This document shows positions 54,892 through 63,701 of a stretch of DNA of 64,000 nucleotides, one piece after another. The stretch comes from CAYYFX01 sp964571855 (GTDB taxonomy: Bacteria; ARS69). The translations under genes were made by a program, and so were the position numbers. The notes under the pieces are model-generated. The model worked only from the letters and a program-made list of their open reading frames with translations, was not told the DNA's origin and ran no database searches. Position 1 is the stretch's first letter. Each line of letters begins with the position of its first letter. The DNA lies in assembly GCA_964571855.1 (NCBI GenBank), contig CAZNDO010000009.1:1-64000 (forward strand), read 5' to 3'.

Positions 54892-56451
54892 TTGGCAAAC
54901 CCCTACAACCCGAGCCAGCCGGCCGACCCCGTACGGGCCTTTGCGGGACGCGAGGAGGAGCTGCGTCGCATCCGTTCGTGCGTCGAGGCGACGCGGGAAG
55001 GAACGGTCCGGAATGCGTTCATCGGGGGGGAATGGGGCATCGGAAAGACCTCGCTCCTCGCCAAGCTCCGACCGGAGATCCAGGAGCACGGCCCGGTAGT
55101 CACGGAGATCCTCTCCGAGAGCCGTGACCATCAGGACCAGGCAGCATGGTTCTACAACGCCGTCTTCAGCGAGCTCATCGACGACTCCGGCGTGTCCGAC
55201 AGCGTGATCGACGAGGATGCCTTCCGTGACCCGCGCAAGGTCCGAAAGCTCCTGATGAGGCTGTGGGAGAGCCTCGGCGAGCGATTCCGGGAGAGCCGAG
55301 AGGGCTTCGTCGTCGTCATCATGTTGGACGAGGTCGAGCGGGCACGTCCCGAGTTCCTGGCCGGCGTGCGCGATGTCTTCCAACGGTTGGCCCAGGACGG
55401 CGCCCGATACATGCTCGTCTTCGCCGGCCGTCGCCTGCCTGCAAGCAGTGACGCCGCTGACCCTGTCGGACGCTTCTTCCAGCCGCGGATCGAACTGCGT
55501 CCATTCGACGAGGCCTCGAGCATCGAAGCGATCCGCAAGCCGGTCCAGTTTGCCCCGCTCAAGTTCTCCGATGAAGCCGGCAGCCTGATCCACCAGCGAG
55601 CGGCGGGACATCCCTTCTTCCTGAAGTCGATCTGCAGCGAGATCTACGAGAGAGTCGGAGGAAAGGGGGAGATCGACCGCGAGAGGCTGGAGGAGTTGTG
55701 GCCGGAGATCGAGGAGCGGCTCGCGAGCGACAAGTTCCACGGGTCCTTCGCGGAGTGCCCGGAGGGCGAGCAGCTCACATTGCTGAGAGCCAGCATGCTC
55801 GGTCCCACGTTCGAGGTGAAGGAACTCCGAGCCCAGGCACCGAGGTCGCTGGACACTTTCATCAAGCGGCTCCTGGAGCGCGAGTTGATCCGATCGGTGA
55901 GCCGGGGAGTGTATGAGGTCTATCATCCGCTCTTCCGGACCTATCTGCAGTCGGTGGCGAGAAGGCGAGGACTGAAACCGAACCGCGTGGCTCTACCGGA
56001 CAGGCGTCCGCTGCTTGCTCGGGACGAGATCGAGGAAATACTCGTGAAGTCGAAGCGGAACGTCGACCTGATCGACCAGCACTTCCGTGGCCGAGCCGTG
56101 TCCATGCTCGAGGCCGTGCAGCCGGGCGCCCGGATCCGTGTCCTCATGGGAGAGGACCCTGCCTGGCCACGGACCTGCGCCCTCCTGGAGGAGTTGGAAG
56201 TCGGTCTCCGCAAGCGCGTGCTGGTGCGTGCTTGGCCCGACAAGAGCCGCGACCTGCCCGTTCCGTGGCACTACCGCGCGCTCCTCGGAGACGTGGAGGT
56301 ATGGACCTTCGACCACTCCCTCGACGGCGCCGGCAAGAAGAAGGCATACCTTCAGAGGATCACGGATCCGGCCCAGATCCGCGAATTGAGGGATGACTTC
56401 GAGCGCTACTGGGAGTCCAGCACGCAGGTCTTCCCGCCCCCGGCGAAGTAG
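54892..56451 (+). CDS. AAA/STAND-like ATPase with possible PLD-like C-terminal domain
   Basis: A 519-residue ATPase. TTG start 2 nt after GAGGGAGCC. The opening NPYNPSQPADPVRAFAGREEELRRI is typical of AAA_16/nSTAND proteins. Walker A GGEWGIGKTS (45-54), Walker B GFVVVIMLDEVE (138-149), sensor-like YMLVFAGRRLP, then a winged-helix region (VYEVYHPLFRTYLQSVARRRG, about 340-365). The last 140 residues (VDLIDQHFRGRAVSMLEAVQPGARIRVLMG, WHYRALLGDVEVWTFDHSLDG, DFERYWESS) resemble phospholipase-D-like/MIT-C effector domains with a single HxR motif. Lower GC and more mixed codon use than its neighbours, and an AT-rich leader, suggest acquisition. A defence or signalling role is inference. Confidence 0.68.
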   Translation: MANPYNPSQPADPVRAFAGREEELRRIRSCVEATREGTVRNAFIGGEWGIGKTSLLAKLRPEIQEHGPVVTEILSESRDHQDQAAWFYNAVFSELIDDSGVSDSVIDEDAFRDPRKVRKLLMRLWESLGERFRESREGFVVVIMLDEVERARPEFLAGVRDVFQRLAQDGARYMLVFAGRRLPASSDAADPVGRFFQPRIELRPFDEASSIEAIRKPVQFAPLKFSDEAGSLIHQRAAGHPFFLKSICSEIYERVGGKGEIDRERLEELWPEIEERLASDKFHGSFAECPEGEQLTLLRASMLGPTFEVKELRAQAPRSLDTFIKRLLERELIRSVSRGVYEVYHPLFRTYLQSVARRRGLKPNRVALPDRRPLLARDEIEEILVKSKRNVDLIDQHFRGRAVSMLEAVQPGARIRVLMGEDPAWPRTCALLEELEVGLRKRVLVRAWPDKSRDLPVPWHYRALLGDVEVWTFDHSLDGAGKKKAYLQRITDPAQIRELRDDFERYWESSTQVFPPPAK

Positions 56452-56456
56452 GGGCG

Positions 56457-58265
56457 CTAGCTCTTCTTCAGCCGCGCCTCCAGCGCGTCCAGCTCCTCGG
56501 CCAGCCCCTTGGGCAGCCGGTCGCCGAACTCCGCGAAGTGCTGCCGCATGGACGGGACCTCGTCCAGCCAGCCCTTCACGTCCACCTTCATCAGCTCGTC
56601 CATCGCGGCCGCCGGCAGGTTCAGCCCGCTCATGTCCAGCGCCCCCTTCGCGGGGAGCCGGCCGATGGGCGTGTCCACGGCCTGGCCGGTGCCGTCGCAG
56701 CGCTCGAACACCCACTTCAGGACGCGCGCGTTGTCGCCGTAGCCCGGCCACAGGAACTTGCCGTCCGCGCCCTTGCGGAACCAGTTCACGTAGAAGATGC
56801 GCGGCATCTTGTCGCCGCCCTTCGCGCCCACCTTCAGCCAGTGCGCGAAGTAGTCGCCCATGTGGTAGCCGCAGAACGGCAGCATGGCGAAGGGATCGCG
56901 GCGCAGCTCGCCCACTTTCCCGGCGGCGGCGGCGGTCTTCTCCGACGCCATGATGGAGCCCAGGAACGTGCCGTGGCGCCAGTCGAACGCCTCGGTCACC
57001 AGCGGCACGGTCGTGGCGCGCCGGCCGCCGAACAGCATGGCGGAGATCGGCACGCCCTTCGGGTCCTGCCACTCGCTCGCGATCACCGGGCACTGGTGCG
57101 CCGGCGCGGTGAAGCGCGCGTTCGGGTGCGCGGCCGTGCGCCCGGACTTCGGCGTCCACGGGCGGCGGATCCAGTCCGTCAGCTCCGCCGGCGGCGCGTC
57201 CGTCATGCCCTCCCACCAGATGTCCTCGTCCGGCGTGAGCGCCACGTTCGTGTAGATGCAGTTCGCGAAGAGCGTCTTCATCGCGTTCGGGTTGCTCTTG
57301 TCCGACGTGCCCGGCGCCACCCCGAAGAAGCCCGCCTCCGGGTTGATGGCCCACAGCCGGCCGTCCGGACCGAACTTCATCCACGCGATGTCGTCGCCGA
57401 TGGTCTCGGCCTTCCAGCCCGGGATCGTGGGCGTGAGCATGGCCAGGTTCGTCTTGCCGCACGCGGACGGGAACGCGGCCGCGATGTACTTCGCCTCGCC
57501 CTTCGGGTTCGTGAGCTTCAGGATCAGCATGTGCTCGGCCAGCCAGCCCTCGTCCCGCGCCTGCACGGACGCGATCCGCAGCGCGTGGCACTTCTTGCCG
57601 AGGAGCGCGTTGCCGCCGTAGCCGGACCCGTACGACCAGATCTCGCGCGTCTCCGGGTAGTGCGTGATGTACTTGTTCTCGCCGTCGCACGGCCACGGCG
57701 AGTCCGGCTTGCCCGGCTTGTCCAGCGCGTAGCCCACGGAGTGGATGCCGCGCACGAAGTCCGCGCTGTCCGCCAGGACCTCCAGCACCTTGGTGCCCAC
57801 GCGCGTCATGAGGTGCATGTTCGCCACCACGTACGGCGAGTCCGTGACCATCACGCCGATCTTCGCGATGGGCGAGCCCACCGGTCCCATGGAGTAGGGG
57901 ATCACGTACATGGTGCGGCCGGCCATGCAGCCGTCGTACAGCTTGGCCAGCTTCGCCTTCATCTCCACGGGATCGGCCCAGTTGTTCGTGGGGCCCGCGT
58001 CCTCCTTCTTCGCGGAGCAGATGAACGTGCGGTCCTCCACGCGCGCCACGTCCGCGGGGTCCGAACGCACGAAGATGCTGTTCGGGCGCTTCTCCGGGTT
58101 CAGCCACATGGCGGTCCCGGAGTGCACCATGAGCTTCAGCATCTCCTGGTACTCGTCGCGGGAGCCCGTGCACCACCGCACCGACTCGGGCTTGAGCATC
58201 CTCGTCGTCTCGTCGATCCAGCCGACGAGCTTCTCGTTCCGCGTGGCGGTGGGGGCGGTGCTCAT
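56457..58265 (-). CDS. pckG: Phosphoenolpyruvate carboxykinase (GTP)
   Basis: A 602-residue GTP-dependent PEP carboxykinase (oxaloacetate + GTP to PEP + CO2 + GDP). Visible motifs: RTMYVIPYSMGPVGSPIAKIGVMVTDSPYVV, the kinase P-loop AAAFPSACGKTNLAML with the hyper-reactive cysteine, metal-binding IGDDIAWM, GFFGVAPGTS, ISAMLFGGRRATTVPLV and the guanine-binding end GYGDNARVLKWVFER. Size is exact for the family. GGAGGAG precedes the ATG. Convergent with the ATPase gene, stops 5 bp apart. Links the 2-oxoacid metabolism encoded at 9-14 kb to gluconeogenesis. Confidence 0.96.
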   Translation of the reverse strand: MSTAPTATRNEKLVGWIDETTRMLKPESVRWCTGSRDEYQEMLKLMVHSGTAMWLNPEKRPNSIFVRSDPADVARVEDRTFICSAKKEDAGPTNNWADPVEMKAKLAKLYDGCMAGRTMYVIPYSMGPVGSPIAKIGVMVTDSPYVVANMHLMTRVGTKVLEVLADSADFVRGIHSVGYALDKPGKPDSPWPCDGENKYITHYPETREIWSYGSGYGGNALLGKKCHALRIASVQARDEGWLAEHMLILKLTNPKGEAKYIAAAFPSACGKTNLAMLTPTIPGWKAETIGDDIAWMKFGPDGRLWAINPEAGFFGVAPGTSDKSNPNAMKTLFANCIYTNVALTPDEDIWWEGMTDAPPAELTDWIRRPWTPKSGRTAAHPNARFTAPAHQCPVIASEWQDPKGVPISAMLFGGRRATTVPLVTEAFDWRHGTFLGSIMASEKTAAAAGKVGELRRDPFAMLPFCGYHMGDYFAHWLKVGAKGGDKMPRIFYVNWFRKGADGKFLWPGYGDNARVLKWVFERCDGTGQAVDTPIGRLPAKGALDMSGLNLPAAAMDELMKVDVKGWLDEVPSMRQHFAEFGDRLPKGLAEELDALEARLKKS

Positions 58266-58541
58266 GGGTCTCCTCCGGTGAGGGCGCCCGGGGCCGGAGG
58301 GTCCGCGCGGGGGAGCGCCGAGGGCCGACGCCGCCTTCGACCGGACCCGACCGCCCCGACGCGGGCGCCGCGGGGGTCGGTGGTTCGGGAACTCCGGAAT
58401 ATACCCCGCCGGGGGGGCCGCCGACAGACCGCGCGGGCGCTCCGGGGCCGCGCGGCGGGCCGGCGGGCAGCGCCGCAAGTGGCTGGCTTTCCGGGCGTTC
58501 CGGGTCTAGCCTGAGGCGGTCCCCGCGCCAAGGAGGAGGCC

Positions 58542-60188
58542 ATGGACCGACGCCGGTTCCTCGAGAGCGGCCTGGCCGCAGGGGCCGCGATGGCGGCCGG
58601 CGCCCGGGCCGTGCCCGCGGCGGCCGCGGCGGACGGGCCGGCCGCGCCGGCCGACGACTCCCTCCCGGCACCCACCCGCGTGCGCGACTTCGAGTTCGAG
58701 GAGATCACGGTGGCCGCGCTCCAGGAGGGCGTGACCTCCGGGCGCTGGACGGCGGAGTCCGTGGTGAAGGCCTACCTCGCGCGCATCGAGGACGTGGACC
58801 GCCAGGGTCCGGAGCTGCGCGCCGTCCTCGAGACGAACCCGGAGGCGGTGGCGCAGGCGAAGGCGTCGGACGCCGAGCGCAAGGAGCGCGGCGCGCGCGG
58901 GCCGCTGCACGGCGTGCCCGTGCTGTTGAAGGACAACATCGACACCGCGGACCGCATGACCACGACCGCGGGATCGCTGGCGCTCGAGGGCCACGTGGCC
59001 GCGGAGGACTCCTTCGTGGCGAAGCGGCTGCGCGAGGCCGGCGCCATCCTCCTGGCGAAGGCGAACCTCTCCGAGTGGGCGAACTTCCGCTCCACGCGCA
59101 GCACGTCGGGCTGGAGCGCGCGCGGCGGGCAGTGCCGGAACCCGTACGTGCTGGACCGCAACCCGTGCGGGTCCAGCTCCGGGTCGGGCGCCGGCGTGTC
59201 GGCGGGCCTCGGCGCCGTGGCGATCGGCACGGAGACGGACGGCTCCATCGTGTGCCCGTCGAGCCACTGCGGCGTGGTGGGGCTGAAGCCCACGCTCGGG
59301 CTCGTGAGCCGCGCGGGGATCATCCCCATCGCGCACTCGCAGGACACGGCGGGGCCGATGACGCGCACGGTGACGGATGCGGCCATCGTGCTCGGCGCGA
59401 TCGCGGGCCCGGACCCGAAGGACACGGCCACCGCGGAGGCGGGGGAGCACGCGTTCCCGGACTACACGAGGTTCCTGGATCCGAACGGCCTGCAGGGGGC
59501 GCGCATCGGCGTGGCGCGCGCGCTCGCGGGGTTCGACCCGAATGTGGACGCGCTCTTCGAGGCGGCGCTCGACGAGCTGAAGCGCGGCGGCGCGGAGCTG
59601 GTGGATCCCGTGGAGGTCCCGGGCTATGACGCGTACGGCGAGGCCGAGCTGACGGTGCTGCTGTACGAGTTCAAGACGGACCTGAACGCCTACCTCGCGA
59701 ACCTGGGCGACGGCGCGCGCGTGCGCTCGCTCGCGGACCTGATCCGCTTCAACGAGGAGAACCGCGAGCGCGAGATGCCGTTCTTCGGCCAGGAGCTCTT
59801 CGTGCAGGCCGAGGCGAAGGGGACGCTGGCGTCCGCGGAGTACCGCAAGGCGCGCCGCAAGTGCCTGGACGTCGTGCGCAGGAAGGGCCTGGACGCGGCG
59901 CTCTCGAAGCACCGCCTGGACGCGATCGTGGCCCCTACCGGCGGCCCCGCCTGGGTGACGGACCCCGTGAACGGCGACCACTACGGCGGCGGCAGTTCCA
60001 GCCTGGCCGCGGTGGCGGGCTATCCGAACCTCACCGTGCCGATGGGCTTCGTGCGGCATCTGCCCGTGGGGATCTCGTTCTTCGGCGCGGCGTGGAGCGA
60101 GCCGGTGCTCCTGCGGATCGGGTACGCGTACGAGCAGGCCACGCAGCACCGGCGGGCGCCGCGGTTCCTGACGACGCTGGGGCACTGA
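58542..60188 (+). CDS. Tat-exported amidase-signature enzyme
   Basis: A 548-residue amidase of the GatA-like AS family. Tat signal MDRRRFLESGLAAGAAMAAGA. Ser-cisSer-Lys machinery: Lys in GVPVLLKDNIDTAD, NPCGSSSGSGAGVSAGLGAVAIGTETDGSIVCPSSHCGVVGLKPT (in pieces: the Gly/Ser loop and the nucleophile block GTETDGSI). AAGGAGGAGG lies 5 nt before the ATG. Such exported amidases hydrolyse peptide-like amides in the periplasm; they are not the tRNA amidotransferase subunit, since no GatB/C is nearby. A TAGCCT box at 58507-58512 may be its -10. Substrate unknown. Confidence 0.9.
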   Translation: MDRRRFLESGLAAGAAMAAGARAVPAAAAADGPAAPADDSLPAPTRVRDFEFEEITVAALQEGVTSGRWTAESVVKAYLARIEDVDRQGPELRAVLETNPEAVAQAKASDAERKERGARGPLHGVPVLLKDNIDTADRMTTTAGSLALEGHVAAEDSFVAKRLREAGAILLAKANLSEWANFRSTRSTSGWSARGGQCRNPYVLDRNPCGSSSGSGAGVSAGLGAVAIGTETDGSIVCPSSHCGVVGLKPTLGLVSRAGIIPIAHSQDTAGPMTRTVTDAAIVLGAIAGPDPKDTATAEAGEHAFPDYTRFLDPNGLQGARIGVARALAGFDPNVDALFEAALDELKRGGAELVDPVEVPGYDAYGEAELTVLLYEFKTDLNAYLANLGDGARVRSLADLIRFNEENREREMPFFGQELFVQAEAKGTLASAEYRKARRKCLDVVRRKGLDAALSKHRLDAIVAPTGGPAWVTDPVNGDHYGGGSSSLAAVAGYPNLTVPMGFVRHLPVGISFFGAAWSEPVLLRIGYAYEQATQHRRAPRFLTTLGH

Positions 60189-60191
60189 GCT

Positions 60192-61013
60192 CTACCGGTA
60201 CGCACCCTTCGCGCGTCCCCACGTCGTCGGCTCCACACCGACCGTACCCGTTGCCGCGGCCAGGCCGGAGAGAGTGCGGGTCGTCGTGATCGGGAACGAC
60301 TGCAGGACCTGCCCGGTGCCGGGATCGATCCGGTTCACCGTGTGGGCCGTCCGGTGGTACGCCCAGAAGTCCCCGGACCCGTCGAACACGATGCCGCTGT
60401 ACGCGCCTGTGCCCGTGGAGTGCGATCCCGCGAGTACGTACGAGGACGGCCGGGTCACCGCGTAGAAGTCCGCCCGGATGGGACTGCCGCTCACGCCGTC
60501 GTACCCGATGACCTGGCCACCGCCGGAGACGGCGAGGGCATCCATGTCCGCCGACCCCGAGGGGAACACGGACACGTTGGAGATCGCGCCGGCCGTGGAC
60601 AGGTCCGCGAGGTTGTGCGCCGCCCCGCAAAGCCCCGCGGTGCGGTAGCTGATCAGGAGCGTCGTCCCGTCGCTGGAGAGGCCGTCCGCCGCGCTCGTCA
60701 CCAGGTCCGACGCTCCGACCTTCACGCGCACCTGCGCGACCTTGGCGCCCGTGCCGGGGTCGATCTCGACCAGGTCCACCGTGGCGGGGACGCATGCGGG
60801 GGGGGTTGTCGCGTAGAGCATCCCGCCCAGCGCCGCCAGCTGCGGGTTCCCGAAGTTGTGCCCGATCGGGCCGATCGCCGTGACGGTCCCGGCCGCGCTG
60901 TCGATGCGGACGAGCTCATCGCTGTTGACGTCGATCGAGTAGAGGAGGACGGCGTGGACGGGGCTGGACGAGGCGACGACGGCCAAGAGGGCGATCCAGG
61001 CGACGTGGCGCAA
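60192..61013 (-). CDS. Secreted beta-propeller-like protein with C-terminal TWGRAKGAYR tag
   Basis: A 273-residue secreted protein. The likely start is TTG (61013); no ATG or GTG fits. Sec signal MRHVAWIALLAVVASSSPVHA. The body has repeating strands like LYSIDVNSDELVRIDSAAGTVTAIG, MLYATTPP and FWAYHRTAHTVNRIDPGTGQVLQSF, which resemble a propeller or NHL/SMP-30-type repeat, as in surface proteins that report on themselves as time courses do. It ends VGVEPTTWGRAKGAYR, the same kind of tag as at 27034 and 50553. Convergent with the amidase gene with 3 nt between stops. Function unknown. Confidence 0.65.
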   Translation of the reverse strand: MRHVAWIALLAVVASSSPVHAVLLYSIDVNSDELVRIDSAAGTVTAIGPIGHNFGNPQLAALGGMLYATTPPACVPATVDLVEIDPGTGAKVAQVRVKVGASDLVTSAADGLSSDGTTLLISYRTAGLCGAAHNLADLSTAGAISNVSVFPSGSADMDALAVSGGGQVIGYDGVSGSPIRADFYAVTRPSSYVLAGSHSTGTGAYSGIVFDGSGDFWAYHRTAHTVNRIDPGTGQVLQSFPITTTRTLSGLAAATGTVGVEPTTWGRAKGAYR

Positions 61014-61153
61014 GGGGTGATCTCACTTTCGCGATGGAAGCGGGGGCGGTTGGGAGGAACGAACCGCGTGAATCGTATGCAATCGGGCGCCCGGCGCTCA
61101 AGGGGGCGCGCCTTGCGGGTGCGGGGGTTCGTCCCGCCGGGGGTGTGCTCCGT

Positions 61154-61864
61154 CTACGGCCGGACCGACGCGCCCTCCGGCCAGGCGACGAACCCGATCG
61201 ACGGCGGCAGCGCGCGGTACAGGAGATCCGCATCCGCCGCCGACAGCCGCAGCCTGAGCCGCCACCAGTCCGCCTTGCGCAGCCCCAGCGCCGCCAGCCG
61301 GTCCTCCCACGTGGAGCTGGACCGCAGGCCCGGCCGCTCCGCCGTGATCTCCAGGACCAGTCCGCCCTCGAAGCGGAGGAAGTAGCGGTCCGGAACCAGG
61401 ATGGCCACCTCGGCGGGCGGCGGCACCGGGATCTCCACCGAGCCCTCCTCGCGATTCGGGTCCGGCGGGGGGGCGGCCACCTCGATTCGGTCGCGCTTGC
61501 GCGGCGGGTCCAGCTCGCCGGACTTCCACGTGCGCTCGAGCAGCGCGGCCGCCTCGGACGGCGGCAGGCGGTGCCGCGGCACGAACGCGAGGCTGGGCGT
61601 CACGAACTCCATGGACTCCACGGCGATCCGCCGCAGCTTCGCCCCGCCGAGCTGCAACGTGAGCGCGGAGGAGTCCGGCTCCAGCACGAGGTAGAAGTCC
61701 GATCCCTTCGCCGCCTCCGCCAGCCGCTCCACCGCGGCGTTCTCGCGCATCCGCAGCGCGAGCGCCGCCGGGTCCACGGCATCCGCCGCGGCGGCCCCGG
61801 CCGCCGCCGGCGCCCACAGCATCGCGAAGGGAACGAGCGCGCGCGCGCCGCGGAATCGCATCAT
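61154..61864 (-). CDS. Exported protein of unknown function in the L,D-transpeptidase operon
   Basis: A 236-residue protein with signal MMRFRGARALVPFAMLWAPAAAGAAA. The rest has helices and strands (MRENAAVERLAEAAKGSDFYLVLEPDSSALTLQLGGAKLRRIAVESMEFV, LLERTWKSGELDPPRKRDRIEV, YFLRFEGGLVLEITAE) and a Pro-rich middle. I do not recognise a family. Its ATG overlaps the TGA of the YkuD enzyme (TGATG), so it is co-translated and probably acts with it on the cell wall. Last gene of the operon. Confidence 0.6.
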   Translation of the reverse strand: MMRFRGARALVPFAMLWAPAAAGAAAADAVDPAALALRMRENAAVERLAEAAKGSDFYLVLEPDSSALTLQLGGAKLRRIAVESMEFVTPSLAFVPRHRLPPSEAAALLERTWKSGELDPPRKRDRIEVAAPPPDPNREEGSVEIPVPPPAEVAILVPDRYFLRFEGGLVLEITAERPGLRSSSTWEDRLAALGLRKADWWRLRLRLSAADADLLYRALPPSIGFVAWPEGASVRP

Positions 61865-62514
61865 CAGTAGATGAAGATGGGCGTGCCCACGCTCACCGCG
61901 CGGTACACCTCGCGCAGGTCGTCGTCGCCGAGACGGATGCAGCCGTGGCTCGTGCTCTGGCCGAGCAGGCGCGTGTACAACGTGCCGTGGATCAGGTACC
62001 CGTCGCCGAAGGGCAGCGCGTAGTCCCCCAGCACGCCGCGCTCCACGCGCTTGGACGGATCGCGCGGGATCGGCAGCCCCTCCTCCACGAAGGCCCAGTC
62101 CGGCTTCGTCCACACCGGATCCGTGACCTTGCGCTTGATCTTGAACACGCCGCGCGGCGTGTCGAAGACCCACGTGCGCTTGCCGCCGTGCTCCGTCAGC
62201 ACCATGCCCGAGCCCGCGGAGCAGATGCACTCGCGCAGGAACTCGTCGCCCTTCTTGAGGTACAGGCGGTTGTGCGTCTGGTCGATGACCACGTGCACGC
62301 CGCGCGGCCGGCGCCGGTCCAGCTCCGCCAGGACCTTCCTCCGCCGCGCCTCCTCGCGCTTCGCCACCTTCGCCAGCTCCGCGGGCTCGGACGGGAGCGC
62401 GTACCCGTACGCCGCGGCCGGGGGCAGCGGAACCGCGCGATACCCCGTGCCGGCGAACGCCGCGCAGCACAGCGCGAACACCAGCAGGCCTATCGCGAAG
62501 CGCTTCGTGATCAT
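61864..62514 (-). CDS. L,D-transpeptidase (YkuD/ErfK family), small
   Basis: A 216-residue enzyme that would cross-link peptidoglycan or attach proteins through an L,D-peptide bond. Membrane/signal segment 5-24. YkuD domain about 85-216 with the catalytic motif YLIHGTLYTRLLGQSTSHGCIRLGDDDLREVY (His, Cys in SHGCIRL). ATG overlaps the stop of the larger transpeptidase (ATGA). The middle and end genes overlap too, so it is one translated unit. The N-terminal ELAKVAKREEARRRKVLAELDRRRPRGVH is charged and helical. Confidence 0.9.
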   Translation of the reverse strand: MITKRFAIGLLVFALCCAAFAGTGYRAVPLPPAAAYGYALPSEPAELAKVAKREEARRRKVLAELDRRRPRGVHVVIDQTHNRLYLKKGDEFLRECICSAGSGMVLTEHGGKRTWVFDTPRGVFKIKRKVTDPVWTKPDWAFVEEGLPIPRDPSKRVERGVLGDYALPFGDGYLIHGTLYTRLLGQSTSHGCIRLGDDDLREVYRAVSVGTPIFIY

Positions 62515-63701
62515 CGCGCCGCCGCGCTCGCGCGGTGCCGGTCCACGAGGGAGGAGAGCGTGCCGCCGTTCCCGTCGCTGCCCACGATGGTGACGCGCGT
62601 GCCCACCTTGGACCTCGCGAACACCTCGTCCATGTCGTCGTTGGAGAGCGCCACGCAGCCCTGCGTCCAGTCCCGCCCGCGCCCGCCGTGGCCGTGGATC
62701 TCGATCAGCCCGCCGGGCGTGGCGTTCTTCGGGATCTCGCCGCGCTGCTTCGCCTTCGCGAACGCGGCGCGATCCTCGGCGTTCGGGTAGTCGATGAGCA
62801 GCGCCTTGTGGTAGATGGACTGGCCCTTGTCCTTCCGCACCGTGACGCGGTAGCGGCCCTCCGGCGTGGCCCAATCCCCGGAGCGGCGCTTGTCCGCGGT
62901 CCAGTTCTCGCTGAGCTCCGCGGTGTACGTCTTCACGAGCCGCCCGCCGTCGTACACGGACAGCGTGTGCCCGTCCTTGTCCACGACGATGGCGGTCTCC
63001 TTGTTCCTGCGGGACCACTCGATCGTCTCGGCGATCCAGGACTTCCACATCTTCAGGCTGTCGGGGTCCCGGTACCGGGATGCCACGCTCGCCGCGCGGT
63101 GCGTGACGTCGTCGGCCAGCGCGATCGCCCGCTGCGCCGCCGCGATGGCCGCGGCGTGGTCATGGCGCTTGCGGTGGCTCCTCGCCTCCGTGAGCGCCCG
63201 CTGCGCCTTCCCGTAGGCGGCGCGCTCCTTCTTGCCGAGCGGCATGGCGTCGGCGAACGCCTGCGCTCCCTCCACGGCCTTCTCGGCGTCCTTCACGGCC
63301 TTCGCCGCGATGGCCGCCATGTCCTCCTTCGCCTCCTTCGCCGCCGCGGCCGCCTCGCGCGAGAGCTTCTCCGCCACGTCCAGGGACTCGCGCACCGCGC
63401 GGAAGTCCCGCAGCGAGAGGAAGCGCACTTCCTGCCGCCGGTGCTCCGCGCTCGCGCGGCGGAACGCGGACTCCGCCGCCTCCAGCGCGTCCGGCGCCCA
63501 CGTGGCGGCGTCCGCGCGCCGCGCCGCGTCCAGCGCCTGCTTCGCGTCCGTCAACTCCACGCCCGCGGGGTCGGTGCGGCCGCGCACCACCGGGTACGCG
63601 GCCGCCACCAATACGACGGACGCGAGCCCGGGGAGGGCTCGCGTCCACATCCAGCGCGGCACGCGCCGACGGCGTTTGATGCCCCGTCGCGTGACCGTCA
63701 C
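62511..63701 (-). CDS. L,D-transpeptidase with N-terminal coiled-coil
   Basis: A 396-residue second YkuD-type enzyme. A basic head and one membrane segment (ALPGLASVVLVAAAYPVV) are followed by a long Ala/Lys/Glu-rich helical region (about 50-200: AKQALDAARRADAATWAPDALEAAESAF, SREAAAAAKEAKEDMAAIAAKAVKDAEKAV). The YkuD domain (about 235-385) has LIEIHGHGGRGRDWTQGCVALSNDDMDEVF; the usual Arg after GC is replaced as in the ErfK-like TQGCVAL branch. GTG start overlapping the stop of the upstream gene (GTGA). The helical stalk may place the enzyme at a distance from the membrane. Confidence 0.88.
   Translation of the reverse strand: MTVTRRGIKRRRRVPRWMWTRALPGLASVVLVAAAYPVVRGRTDPAGVELTDAKQALDAARRADAATWAPDALEAAESAFRRASAEHRRQEVRFLSLRDFRAVRESLDVAEKLSREAAAAAKEAKEDMAAIAAKAVKDAEKAVEGAQAFADAMPLGKKERAAYGKAQRALTEARSHRKRHDHAAAIAAAQRAIALADDVTHRAASVASRYRDPDSLKMWKSWIAETIEWSRRNKETAIVVDKDGHTLSVYDGGRLVKTYTAELSENWTADKRRSGDWATPEGRYRVTVRKDKGQSIYHKALLIDYPNAEDRAAFAKAKQRGEIPKNATPGGLIEIHGHGGRGRDWTQGCVALSNDDMDEVFARSKVGTRVTIVGSDGNGGTLSSLVDRHRASAAAR

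Noticed and set aside
58542..60188. GatA subunit of tRNA amidotransferase
   Set aside because: The enzyme has a Tat signal and no gatB or gatC beside it; the exported amidase branch fits better.
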